64,000 nt of DNA from a virus, in IMG/VR virus record IMGVR_UViG_3300025280_000026, positions 19,588 through 83,587 of that record; one strand, 5' to 3'. Position 1 is the stretch's first letter; each line of letters begins with the position of its first letter. Shown here piece by piece: positions 52,803 to 60,275 of this stretch. The position numbers were made by a program, and so were the translations under genes. Below the pieces are notes generated by a model. That model was not told the DNA's origin and did no database searches. It saw only the letters and a program-made list of their open reading frames with translations.

Positions 52803-52830
52803 TTGACTTTTTAAAAAAACCCGCTATATT
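52803..52830 (+). promoter_or_regulatory. Sigma70-like promoter overlapping a terminator
   Basis: TTGACT (52803-52808), 16-bp spacer, TATATT (52825-52830). The -10 box lies within the stem-loop of the terminator at 52816-52850, so initiation and termination signals share bases. It would drive the ClpP/amidase/GroEL block. Confidence 0.55.
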
Positions 52831-52850
52831 TATAGCGGGTTTTTCTTTTT
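52816..52850 (+). terminator. Rho-independent terminator
   Basis: CCCGCTA (52820-52826), loop, TAGCGGG (52833-52839), then T's interrupted by one C. An A-run precedes, lengthening the stem. Confidence 0.9.
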
Positions 52851-52865
52851 CAAAATGAGGTTTAA

Positions 52866-53246
52866 ATGGAAACAAATGGATGGGAAGTTTTTTTATGGTA
52901 TTGTTTTGGAGCGTTCTCTTACCAGCTGGTTTCTAGGTTGCTCCGTCACGGCAATCTGATAGTTTTATATAACGCTGCTTTGTTATCGTTACTCAATATA
53001 ATTTACTTGGCGGATAAAGAGGTTAAATTTTTAAACGAATACCGCTATAATATTCTAAAAGACACCGGCACTTCCGAGGAAGAAATTAATATTTTAATGG
53101 ATACCAACAACCGGTCAATAGAAATATGGCGTTTTCTTGTCATACAAACTTTAATAGGGATGGCCCCACCAAAGCTCCGACAAACCCTAAAATTTAAAAA
53201 TTGGGAACAAGCAGTCAATTTAATTGAAAAGCACAATAGGGAATAA
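52866..53246 (+). CDS. Hypothetical protein with N-terminal membrane segment
   Basis: A 126-residue protein with ATGAGG upstream. Residues ~7-25 (EVFLWYCFGAFSYQLVSRLL) and ~30-50 are hydrophobic, the rest helical and charged. A possible inner-membrane protein next to lysis genes; no family recognised. The last bases abut the ClpP start. Confidence 0.75.
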   Translation: METNGWEVFLWYCFGAFSYQLVSRLLRHGNLIVLYNAALLSLLNIIYLADKEVKFLNEYRYNILKDTGTSEEEINILMDTNNRSIEIWRFLVIQTLIGMAPPKLRQTLKFKNWEQAVNLIEKHNRE

Positions 53247-53247
53247 A

Positions 53248-53940
53248 ATGTTTACACAAAGAAAGAAGAAAAAGCAAGATTCGAAGGAAGAGACAAAAGA
53301 AGAATGTCCGACCCCGGAAGAAGAATGTGGTTCTCCGTTGATGCTTGATATAAGCTCGTTAACCTCCCAAGAAGCTCCTAAAATCAGGGCAACGGGTATT
53401 TATGGTACTATTAACGAGGATAAGTGTTCCGAGGCTTTATTTTCTTTGATTGTTTTAAAAGAAACCGGCAAAAAAGAAATTCTTGAAGACCCGGAAAGCA
53501 CAGATTCAGAAGTAATCACCACTTATGAACCTATTGATTTTTATATATCAACGTATGGCGGCTCAGCAGCGGATATGTTTGCTGTGTATGACGCTATAAG
53601 ATATGTTCGTGAAGAGTGTTTTGTTCGAACATTCGGACTTGGCAAGGTAATGTCTGCCGGCGTCCTCTTACTGGCATCGGGGACAAAAGGCGAGCGTCGA
53701 ATTGGCGCAAGCTGCCGTGTTATGATTCATGGTGTGATGTCGGGCCAAGCCGGGCACTTAGACGATTTAGAAAATGAAATGGAGGAAGCTAAATTTACCC
53801 AAAGACAATATGTTAAAGCATTGGCAAAAGAAACAAATATGACTGAAAAGTATATTAAAAAATTAATGGATAAAAAAATAAATGTTTATCTTGATGCAGA
53901 AGAAGCGGTTGATTTAGGGATCGCTGACATAATTATTTAA
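53248..53940 (+). CDS. clpP: ClpP-like serine protease
   Basis: A 230-residue protein; ATG at 53248 is preferred over an upstream TTG/ATT because it follows the previous stop directly. After a charged, Cys-containing N-terminal extension (~1-45), the ClpP fold shows YISTYGGSAADMFAVYDAI at ~99-117, catalytic Ser136 in GKVMSAGVLLLASG, His161 in VMIHGVMSGQAGH, and Asp216 in NVYLDAEEAVDLGIAD. All three triad residues are present. No ClpX/ClpA ATPase is visible in the window, so it may use a host unfoldase or act as a prohead-type or independent peptidase. Confidence 0.93.
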   Translation: MFTQRKKKKQDSKEETKEECPTPEEECGSPLMLDISSLTSQEAPKIRATGIYGTINEDKCSEALFSLIVLKETGKKEILEDPESTDSEVITTYEPIDFYISTYGGSAADMFAVYDAIRYVREECFVRTFGLGKVMSAGVLLLASGTKGERRIGASCRVMIHGVMSGQAGHLDDLENEMEEAKFTQRQYVKALAKETNMTEKYIKKLMDKKINVYLDAEEAVDLGIADIII

Positions 53941-53946
53941 AAGAAG

Positions 53947-54846
53947 ATGAATTGGTTTAAACTACGATATAACAAGAGATCTGCAAAAAAATACAGCTGG
54001 GATCCTTCCTGGTTCGGCGCTACAAAATTTGATGGTGTCTTGATAAACAACATTAAGGAATTCCAGAAGTTACACGATCTAAACCCAGACGGTCTCTGTG
54101 GTCCGATGACATACCGGAGAGCCTATACAAATAAATTAGCTTATATTGATGACGCGGAGGATACTGTGGCCACGGACATTAAAAAAAATCGTATTTTCTG
54201 CAATGGTTTTTCCGTAAGAATCAAATGGGACAAAATAAATGTCAATTGGATCAATGAGAAATGCTATTCGAAAGTTGCCGGCAAAGCGAGAAAACCGACG
54301 ATGGTCGTTACTCATTGGGACGCAGCGCTTTCCGCTGCATCGTGTAAGAGGATCTTAGAGAAGCGCAAGATATCAACTCATTTTGTTATAGACAACGATG
54401 GCACCATTGTCCAACTCGTCGATACACAGGACGTTGCTTGGCATGCTGGAATAAGACGAGTGAATAAAGCCTCAATAGGTATCGATTTCAGCAATGCTGT
54501 GTACACGAAATATAACAAAGCCTACCACAAGAAGGGTTTTGGTTTCCGTCCCATTATAGAAGGATGGAGGGTCCATGGTTGGCGTCCGAAGCCATTCCTG
54601 GGCGCATATCCAGTACAAATTGAAGCGTACAAGGCCTTGCTCGAAGCTTTGCACAATCATTATGGCATTCCTTTGGAGTGCCCGCTAGATGACGACGGAA
54701 GACTTCTAACGGCGATGCACAAGCCCTCTAAGAAAGCCAAATTCAAGGGTGTGGTCAACCATTATAACCTGTCTACAAATAAGTGGGACACTTTAGGTTT
54801 GCAGCTAGATGAAATACTTGAAGAAATTCGTTTAAATGAGGACTAA
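53947..54846 (+). CDS. N-acetylmuramoyl-L-alanine amidase endolysin
   Basis: Peptidoglycan amidase for lysis. The 299-residue product has an N-terminal peptidoglycan-binding-like segment (INNIKEFQKLHDLNPDGLCG at ~33-52) and an Amidase_2 domain at ~110-290, with a zinc His123 in VVTHWDA, an HFVIDNDGTIVQLVD strand pair, VAWHAG at ~163-168 and a late His in VVNHYN. No signal peptide, so a holin is needed; the membrane protein at 61788 is a candidate. Confidence 0.9.
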   Translation: MNWFKLRYNKRSAKKYSWDPSWFGATKFDGVLINNIKEFQKLHDLNPDGLCGPMTYRRAYTNKLAYIDDAEDTVATDIKKNRIFCNGFSVRIKWDKINVNWINEKCYSKVAGKARKPTMVVTHWDAALSAASCKRILEKRKISTHFVIDNDGTIVQLVDTQDVAWHAGIRRVNKASIGIDFSNAVYTKYNKAYHKKGFGFRPIIEGWRVHGWRPKPFLGAYPVQIEAYKALLEALHNHYGIPLECPLDDDGRLLTAMHKPSKKAKFKGVVNHYNLSTNKWDTLGLQLDEILEEIRLNED

Positions 54847-54854
54847 TTATAGTT

Positions 54855-56507
54855 ATGAAAAAAAGTGTTATCGATAAATTATATGAATTATACAAACCCA
54901 AAGAGAATCTTTCACTTGATTCTCTTTTAGATTTAATCACAGAGCAGATGGTGGTTGTACAAGAGGAAGACCCTCAACCTCAACGCAAATTCAGCGCAGC
55001 GAGAGCTTATAAAACCATTCTTAAATCATTTCAGGCCCCTTCGGAGCAAACGGGTAAAATAGGCACCGATGAAAGAATAAAATTTCAAAAATATGTTTCT
55101 CGCAATATTAGGGGGAATACGCTGGTTGAAAAAATAGCATCAATTAATAAAATTGTCGAGGGCTCTTTTGAAGGTGATCCGAAGATATCTGATATTTTAT
55201 CAGCCCTTGGTGCTATAAAAATGTTGCAACAAACATTAGATGATTTCAACGAGTCAACTGCTGGTTTTCTATTTGAAGCATTTTTATCCGGACTCTTAAA
55301 AGGCAAACAGGTAACCGATAAAGTTGGTGGTACTCTGCCCATTGAGGACTGTATGTTCTTCGTTGACCCCAAAACGGGCGAAGGCGGCCGGCCAGTCAGC
55401 TTGAAATTGCTCAGTCCCAGAACACTCATTGAGGGAAGTCTACAAAATTTGTTAGGATTCTTCGAGCGCGCCAAAATCGCTGCCATTGCCGAGCAAAAGG
55501 GAATTGAATATATTGTTGCAGTTAAAACCTTAAGAAATGAGCTAGATGTGTATTCTTTTAACATCAAACCAAGCAACTTTTTTAACTGGATAGATGAAAA
55601 ATATTTTGATTTTCATGATTATAATATTGAAGGTTCGAATAACTTGATGGAAGAAAAATCTCCAGAGGCCACTGAGACTTCAAAAAATGAGTGGGAGAGG
55701 TTTGCACGTGCCCGCTTGCCGATGATGGGTTTAGACCCGAGACAAACAAAATTTAATTATGATTGGAAACACATTCGCGATTGGAAGAACGTTATTCCTA
55801 TACCATCGAAGAAACGTGCCCTTGTTGCTGCAATTGCTGAAATTATTCTAAGCCCTGCAGGGAAGGACGCATTTGAAAAATGGGCTCTCGGCCAGTTTCG
55901 GCATGCCATACCTCCCGAGAAACTCGCCATCACACCGGAATTGGAGTCGGAGTTTCATTCTGAAGAGCCTGAAGTGCGGCAAAACGCAGCTATTCAAATA
56001 GCTAAAATGGGTGCAGAACGAAGAAGCGCTTACTTGGAATCTATTTTAGGTGTAGCTGAAGGCTTTAGAGAAGACGCCATACATGTCCAAAGGTGGTATG
56101 CTGTTAACACGAAGGGGGACCAAGCGACGTCCTCAGATGTTGTAAGCCATTTAAATGCACTTGTTAAGAGTGGAGACCCGGAGTCCATTAAAAAATGGGC
56201 GAAGATATTAGAAGATCGTCGGAGAGAATCACAGTTTAAGATTCAACCAATTAAAGCGAGATCCTACGGTACGCTTTACGGCACAATTGATGTCAACAAG
56301 AAAAAAATCTATCGTGTGCTTCAAAAGTATAGTGTACAGCTTGAAAAGTTGTGTGCACCAATATATGAAGAGTTAGAAGCCCTCTCTGGTTTCATTAACG
56401 GTTATTATATGCAGAATCGAGTTGGAGATGCGTTTAAAGCGTCAGATTCTGCTAAACGTCTCACTGGTTATACAGAGCAACTAACAGAAAAAACAGAAAA
56501 AGATTAA
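54855..56507 (+). CDS. Large uncharacterised protein, possible nuclease-like fold
   Basis: A 550-residue protein. Residues ~135-220 contain STAGFLFEAFLSGLL, then PIEDCMFF and GGRPVSLKLLSP; the order Glu, Asp, x-Lys within helix-strand-strand is reminiscent of PD-(D/E)xK nuclease folds, but the middle acidic residue is uncertain. The C-terminal half is helical. Similar proteins occur in marine T4-like phages without known function. It lies between the amidase and GroEL. Confidence 0.6.
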   Translation: MKKSVIDKLYELYKPKENLSLDSLLDLITEQMVVVQEEDPQPQRKFSAARAYKTILKSFQAPSEQTGKIGTDERIKFQKYVSRNIRGNTLVEKIASINKIVEGSFEGDPKISDILSALGAIKMLQQTLDDFNESTAGFLFEAFLSGLLKGKQVTDKVGGTLPIEDCMFFVDPKTGEGGRPVSLKLLSPRTLIEGSLQNLLGFFERAKIAAIAEQKGIEYIVAVKTLRNELDVYSFNIKPSNFFNWIDEKYFDFHDYNIEGSNNLMEEKSPEATETSKNEWERFARARLPMMGLDPRQTKFNYDWKHIRDWKNVIPIPSKKRALVAAIAEIILSPAGKDAFEKWALGQFRHAIPPEKLAITPELESEFHSEEPEVRQNAAIQIAKMGAERRSAYLESILGVAEGFREDAIHVQRWYAVNTKGDQATSSDVVSHLNALVKSGDPESIKKWAKILEDRRRESQFKIQPIKARSYGTLYGTIDVNKKKIYRVLQKYSVQLEKLCAPIYEELEALSGFINGYYMQNRVGDAFKASDSAKRLTGYTEQLTEKTEKD

Positions 56508-56515
56508 TTTTTCCG

Positions 56516-56543
56516 TTGACTTGGGTATAATGGTTGCTATTGT
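56516..56543 (+). promoter_or_regulatory. Sigma70-like promoter for GroEL gene
   Basis: TTGACT (56516-56521) with a perfect TATAAT only 4 nt later (56526-56531) and a weaker TATTGT at the usual 16-bp spacing (56538-56543). The gene starts at 56571 after ATAAGGAG. Confidence 0.5.
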
Positions 56544-56570
56544 TATGTATATAACTATAAGGAGCTAACT

Positions 56571-58151
56571 ATGGCTAAGAGCTACGCGCAAGGCAAGGAA
56601 CTACGCGAGAAGATTCTGAAGGGTATCAATATATTGGCTGACAACGTTGCTTCAACCCTCGGCCCAAAAGGGAGAAATGTAATTCTCCATAAAAAAGGTT
56701 CGTCTCCGATGATTACCAAAGACGGAGTTACGGTTGCTAAGTTTGTTAAATTAGAAGATCCATTTGAAAATTTGGGCGCCCAGATTATTAAGCAAGCAGC
56801 ATCAAACACGAACATCTCTGCCGGTGATGGAACAACTACATCGACTGTGTTGGCCCGAGAGATGCTGTTTAAGGCACAGAAGTACATTGCCGCAGGGGCT
56901 AGCCCAATTGACCTCAAAAGAGGCATGGACAGGGCCACAAGTGTTATTATTGAAAAGCTATTAGCTTCCTCAAGACCGGTTAAATCTGAAGAAGATATCC
57001 GACATGTCGCGACATTATCTGCTAACGGCGACAAGACAATCGGTGATATGATCACAATGGCAGTTGATAAAATCGGTAAAGATGGCGCTGTCTCAATTGA
57101 AGAAGGCAAGTCGATGAATACCACTATAGATATTGTGGAAGGTTTCAGGTTTGATTCTGGATATTTTGCACAAGCGTTCGTAACCAACAAGAGAAAACAA
57201 TCGATTAAATACGATGACGTACTCCTTTTGGTTACGAACTATAAAATTGAGTTGTTGGAGGAGATATTGCCCACGTTGGAGGTTGTAGCACGTGAGGGCC
57301 GGCCCTTTATAATCGTCTCAGAGGAGGTAGAAGGCCAAGCGCTGGCTGCATTAATTATGAATACCGTTCGGGGTAGCATGAAAGTTGCTGCTGTAAAAGC
57401 CCCTAGATATGGTCAGGAGCGCAGAAATATCCTGGAGGATTTATGTATCTCCACTGGAGCTACTTTTATCAGCCGTGATTCTGGTATTAAGCTTAAAGAT
57501 GTGAAGCTGAAGCATTTAGGCTCGGCTAAGAAGATTGAGATTCTTAAGAATACCACTACCATTGTTGACGGCAAGGCAGACTGGGAAAAAGTGGAGGAGA
57601 GGATAGAAAGCTTAAAGGAAGAGATAAAACAAACTGAAGATCTAGTAGAATGTGAACGAATTCAAGAAAGAATCACACGTATGTCTAGCGGCGTGGCTAT
57701 AATCAGAGTGGGCGCCCCAACTGAAATCGAAATGATCGAAAAGAAACATCGCATTGAGGATGCCCTCGAAGCCGTGCGTTCTGCTCAACTTGAGGGCACA
57801 GTCCCCGGTGGCGGTGTGGCATTAGTCCGAATTGTACAGAGTTTAGACGTTGAAGTTGATAACGATGATCAAAGGCTAGGTGTTGAAATCATCAAACAAG
57901 CAGCTTATGCCCCGTTAAGACAAATGGCCTTAAATGCAGGAGAATCTTATGATTTGATACTGGCAGAAATTTTGGCCAATCCAGATGGCTTCGGATGGGA
58001 TTTTTCGAATAACACAATTGTTGATATGTACGAGCAGGGTATTATTGATCCTGCGAAGGTTACTCGCAGTGCTATACAGAATGCAACTTCGGTGGCTTCG
58101 ACTTTGATTACAACGAATCACGCGATTGTGGAGATGGCTGATGAAAGTTAA
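56571..58151 (+). CDS. groEL: GroEL chaperonin (60 kDa, phage-encoded)
   Basis: A 526-residue full-length chaperonin (E. coli GroEL 548 aa). Signature GDGTTTSTVLARE at ~85-97, preceding AAGASPIDLKRGMD, the apical VAAVKAPRYGQERRN, the equatorial EGTVPGGGVALVR and SGVAIIRVGAPTEIE blocks are all present in order, so the ATPase and ring fold should be intact. The usual C-terminal Gly-Gly-Met tail is missing (ends VEMADES). In bacterial hosts GroEL folds capsid proteins, and a phage copy may be tuned to its own capsid or baseplate. A GroES-like partner is at 40133. The end overlaps the next gene by 11 nt. Confidence 0.97.
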   Translation: MAKSYAQGKELREKILKGINILADNVASTLGPKGRNVILHKKGSSPMITKDGVTVAKFVKLEDPFENLGAQIIKQAASNTNISAGDGTTTSTVLAREMLFKAQKYIAAGASPIDLKRGMDRATSVIIEKLLASSRPVKSEEDIRHVATLSANGDKTIGDMITMAVDKIGKDGAVSIEEGKSMNTTIDIVEGFRFDSGYFAQAFVTNKRKQSIKYDDVLLLVTNYKIELLEEILPTLEVVAREGRPFIIVSEEVEGQALAALIMNTVRGSMKVAAVKAPRYGQERRNILEDLCISTGATFISRDSGIKLKDVKLKHLGSAKKIEILKNTTTIVDGKADWEKVEERIESLKEEIKQTEDLVECERIQERITRMSSGVAIIRVGAPTEIEMIEKKHRIEDALEAVRSAQLEGTVPGGGVALVRIVQSLDVEVDNDDQRLGVEIIKQAAYAPLRQMALNAGESYDLILAEILANPDGFGWDFSNNTIVDMYEQGIIDPAKVTRSAIQNATSVASTLITTNHAIVEMADES

Positions 58152-58470
58152 AATAAGTTATTCCGTGGACATTGAGGAAATACCAGAAAAGGTTCATTGT
58201 ATTTTAGAGGAAGTTAAGAAGGAATTAACACACTTATCTGGTAGGATCCCTGCCGTCGTCAGCACGAATTTGCATGGCGAACAATATGTAGAATTAAGAC
58301 AAGAAATTGACCAAGTTAGAAAAAAACTTTTTATTGCTGATTCTAAACTAGAAGATAGTCTTTTAATATTGGACGATTGGAAACGTGTGACCTTGGCTTT
58401 AGAAGTTGAGAGAACGACATTGATTAACGAACCCAAGGAGGCAGAAAAAAATGTTGAAAACAGCGAATAA
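58141..58470 (+). CDS. Hypothetical coiled-coil protein after GroEL
   Basis: A 109-residue protein; ATG 58141 lies inside the last codons of groEL. The N-terminus is a beta-rich stretch (KVKISYSVDIEEIPEKV), then a charged helix-rich coiled coil (~45-100). No family recognised. The overlap suggests co-translation with GroEL; it may be an accessory of the chaperonin, which is speculative. Confidence 0.7.
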   Translation: MKVKISYSVDIEEIPEKVHCILEEVKKELTHLSGRIPAVVSTNLHGEQYVELRQEIDQVRKKLFIADSKLEDSLLILDDWKRVTLALEVERTTLINEPKEAEKNVENSE

Positions 58471-58702
58471 GGGAGATTTGGTTTATATTCCTTCGGAAGT
58501 GACAATATATCGATATTTCAGTACAGCGAGAGGAATTCAAGTAAAAGATTTCTGTAAATTAGAGGAACCTCGTCATTTTTTGGTTGTGGAATCCACATCC
58601 CGAGAAAAAGAAATTGGAATACATTGGGATGGTAGCACCTGGTATGTCGACCGAACGGATATTTTTGTAGAGGAGGATACTTTAAATGATACCGTTGACT
58701 GA
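58451..58702 (+). CDS. Hypothetical small protein, SH3-like
   Basis: An 83-residue protein; AAGGAGG precedes the ATG at 58451 and the start overlaps the preceding gene by 20 nt. KGDLVYIPSEVTIYRYF at ~7-23 and DGSTWYVDRTDIFVEED suggest a small beta-barrel. Unknown function. Confidence 0.7.
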   Translation: MLKTANKGDLVYIPSEVTIYRYFSTARGIQVKDFCKLEEPRHFLVVESTSREKEIGIHWDGSTWYVDRTDIFVEEDTLNDTVD

Positions 58703-58955
58703 AGTATATAAAACACAACAGCCGGGAAGCGATGAAAAAACATATTCTTTGCGGCAAGTGATGATCAGCCCACAACTCGTGTCTCTTATAAGGGAGGACG
58801 ACAAGATAGAAGACTGTTTTAAGAGAGGGTTGTTGCCTAAAAACTTAGATAAACGTCAAAAATTTTCAAAAATCCATCTTACTTCTCTAAATAACAGCAG
58901 CCTTACGGTTGTCGGAGATATGTTTTTAATATGTAAAAAGCTTCTAGGAGGATAA
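58686..58955 (+). CDS. Hypothetical protein, FlbD-like N-terminus
   Basis: An 89-residue protein overlapping the previous gene. MIPLTEVYKTQQPG, then YSLRQVMISPQLVSLIREDD and IHLTSLNNSSLTVVGD, follow the small-beta layout of FlbD-type proteins, an impression only. Function unknown. Confidence 0.65.
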   Translation: MIPLTEVYKTQQPGSDEKTYSLRQVMISPQLVSLIREDDKIEDCFKRGLLPKNLDKRQKFSKIHLTSLNNSSLTVVGDMFLICKKLLGG

Positions 58956-58956
58956 A

Positions 58957-59208
58957 ATGGAAAAATACTTATTGTTTATTATTGATGAATGTTCTTTCTG
59001 CACAAAAGCGGTCCTTCTATTGGAAAAACATTTTATAATTTATAAAACAGTTGACGTCACTGATGATTTGAATACCCGAGTTCAGATTAAAGAAGCGTTT
59101 GGATGGAACACTTTTCCTATTATTTTGAAGCAAGATAAAAATACGTTTAATTTGATAGGAGGATACACGGATTTAGAAAAATATGTGGGGGCTTATGACA
59201 CAAAGTGA
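58957..59208 (+). CDS. Glutaredoxin
   Basis: An 83-residue glutaredoxin/NrdH-type thioredoxin fold: active CSFC at ~12-15, cis-proline in TFPIIL at ~52-57 and GGYTDLEKYV near 68. It probably supplies electrons to the class II ribonucleotide reductase at 38254 or reduces other targets. AGGAGG precedes the ATG. Confidence 0.9.
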   Translation: MEKYLLFIIDECSFCTKAVLLLEKHFIIYKTVDVTDDLNTRVQIKEAFGWNTFPIILKQDKNTFNLIGGYTDLEKYVGAYDTK

Positions 59209-59539
59209 AGAATATTTCTCGATGCCAAGAGACAAAATAATATCTCATGTAAAAGAAAGTAGAAGAGAATTATCTGCATGCAAGCATTTAATAAAATATT
59301 TTTTACGGAAAGCCGCAGAAAATAGATGGTTATTGGCTGCAGTATGTGACGTCTACTCAGCAAATTATAAATTACTATCTGAGCTGAGCACACTGTTAGA
59401 ATATGCTAGTGACAAAGAACAAAATGTTGTGCTGATGACGAAGGAAGATCTTGCGATTGTTGAAACAATAATGATTGCCAGGCACTACACCACCCGCGAG
59501 TTACAGCTTCACGGGAATGTTTCCATATCAGTTCATTAA
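59195..59539 (+). CDS. Hypothetical helical protein
   Basis: A 114-residue, mostly helical protein; ATG 59195 sits within the last codons of the glutaredoxin gene, and is preferred over an upstream GTG. No family recognised. A basic Arg/Lys-rich N-terminal third is followed by hydrophobic helices. Confidence 0.7.
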   Translation: MTQSEEYFSMPRDKIISHVKESRRELSACKHLIKYFLRKAAENRWLLAAVCDVYSANYKLLSELSTLLEYASDKEQNVVLMTKEDLAIVETIMIARHYTTRELQLHGNVSISVH

Positions 59540-59557
59540 AAAAAGTTGTTTTTTTTC

Positions 59558-59585
59558 TTGACTTAATGATTTTGGTGATTAAATT
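59558..59585 (+). promoter_or_regulatory. Sigma70-like promoter before Hsp20 gene
   Basis: TTGACT (59558-59563), 16-bp spacer, TAAATT (59580-59585), about 64 nt before the ATG. A short A/T hairpin (AAAAAAA...TTTTTTT) just upstream may end the previous transcript. Confidence 0.6.
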
Positions 59586-59648
59586 TGTTCTGGTGAAGGT
59601 TGCTGCACAGGATCTTCGCCACAAACTTGCTTAAAAAGGAGAAATATT

Positions 59649-60083
59649 ATGAACAACACTGCAATAAGTAATTATCGTACAAGCCTATTGGGTTGGAACG
59701 TTTTTGATGATATCTTTAATTCTATGCCCACAACGTGGATGAAGAGAACAACTGAGGGTTATCCGGTGGCCGACATTTACCGCGATGATGGGGGGGACAC
59801 TATTATGGAATTCGCACTCGCCGGCTTTCAGAAAGAAAATTTACATGTCGAAATACTCCCAGAAAAAAGGGAGATTCACGTAAGCTCAGACTCGCACGGT
59901 GATGAGGAGAAGCCAGGTTTTAACAGTCGTCGTATCGCACGCAGGACTTTTCATAAGACCTACGTCAACTACGACAATAATTTAGATCTAAGCGGCGCCA
60001 CAGCTGAGTTCAAAAATGGACTTTTGCGCTTGGTTTTACCGCAAAGGCCAGAGGCAGAAGCTCTAAGGGTTGAAATTAAATAA
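59649..60083 (+). CDS. Small heat-shock protein (Hsp20/alpha-crystallin)
   Basis: A 144-residue protein; AAAAGGAG precedes the ATG. The alpha-crystallin domain runs from ~40 to ~130: PVADIYRDDGGDTIMEFALA, then AGFQKENLHVEI, SRRIARRTFHKTYV, and the closing NGLLRLVLPQRPE, where the G-L-L-R-L-V pattern (family A-x-x-x-n-G-v-L) is clear. Hsp20 keeps unfolding proteins soluble and hands them to GroEL-type machines. It is common in aquatic T4-like phages. A terminator follows. Confidence 0.95.
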   Translation: MNNTAISNYRTSLLGWNVFDDIFNSMPTTWMKRTTEGYPVADIYRDDGGDTIMEFALAGFQKENLHVEILPEKREIHVSSDSHGDEEKPGFNSRRIARRTFHKTYVNYDNNLDLSGATAEFKNGLLRLVLPQRPEAEALRVEIK

Positions 60084-60104
60084 GTTTTTTGTTTTAATTT
60101 TGTT

Positions 60105-60134
60105 AAAAGCAGGGGATATCCCCTGCTTTTTTTT
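60105..60134 (+). terminator. Rho-independent terminator after Hsp20
   Basis: AAAAGCAGGGG, loop ATAT, CCCCTGCTTTT, then more T's: an 11-bp perfect stem with an eight-T run. Confidence 0.95.
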
Positions 60135-60188
60135 ATAAATTAAAAAAATTGTAGCTAATTGAAATTATTAATATTTTTTTAAAAAAAC

Positions 60189-60216
60189 TTGTTCTTTAAA
60201 AAAATGATTCTATATT
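60189..60216 (+). promoter_or_regulatory. Sigma70-like promoter before PAP2 gene
   Basis: TTGTTC (60189-60194), 16-bp spacer, TATATT (60211-60216). The leader then contains a short hairpin GTGTAAA...TTTACAC at 60228-60245. The rest of the 60135-60275 gap shows only AT-rich sequence. Confidence 0.55.
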
Positions 60217-60275
60217 TATTAATGAGGGTGTAAATTTTTTTACACACCAACTGCTCATTCCAGCGAGGGAAGTGT

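Noticed and set aside
56582-57190. Minus-strand frame inside groEL
   Set aside because: Composition mirrors groEL and has no known motif or start signal.
59540-59556. AAAAAAAGTTGTTTTTTTT as a full terminator
   Set aside because: The stem would be only A-T pairs with a short loop, too weak to call with confidence.
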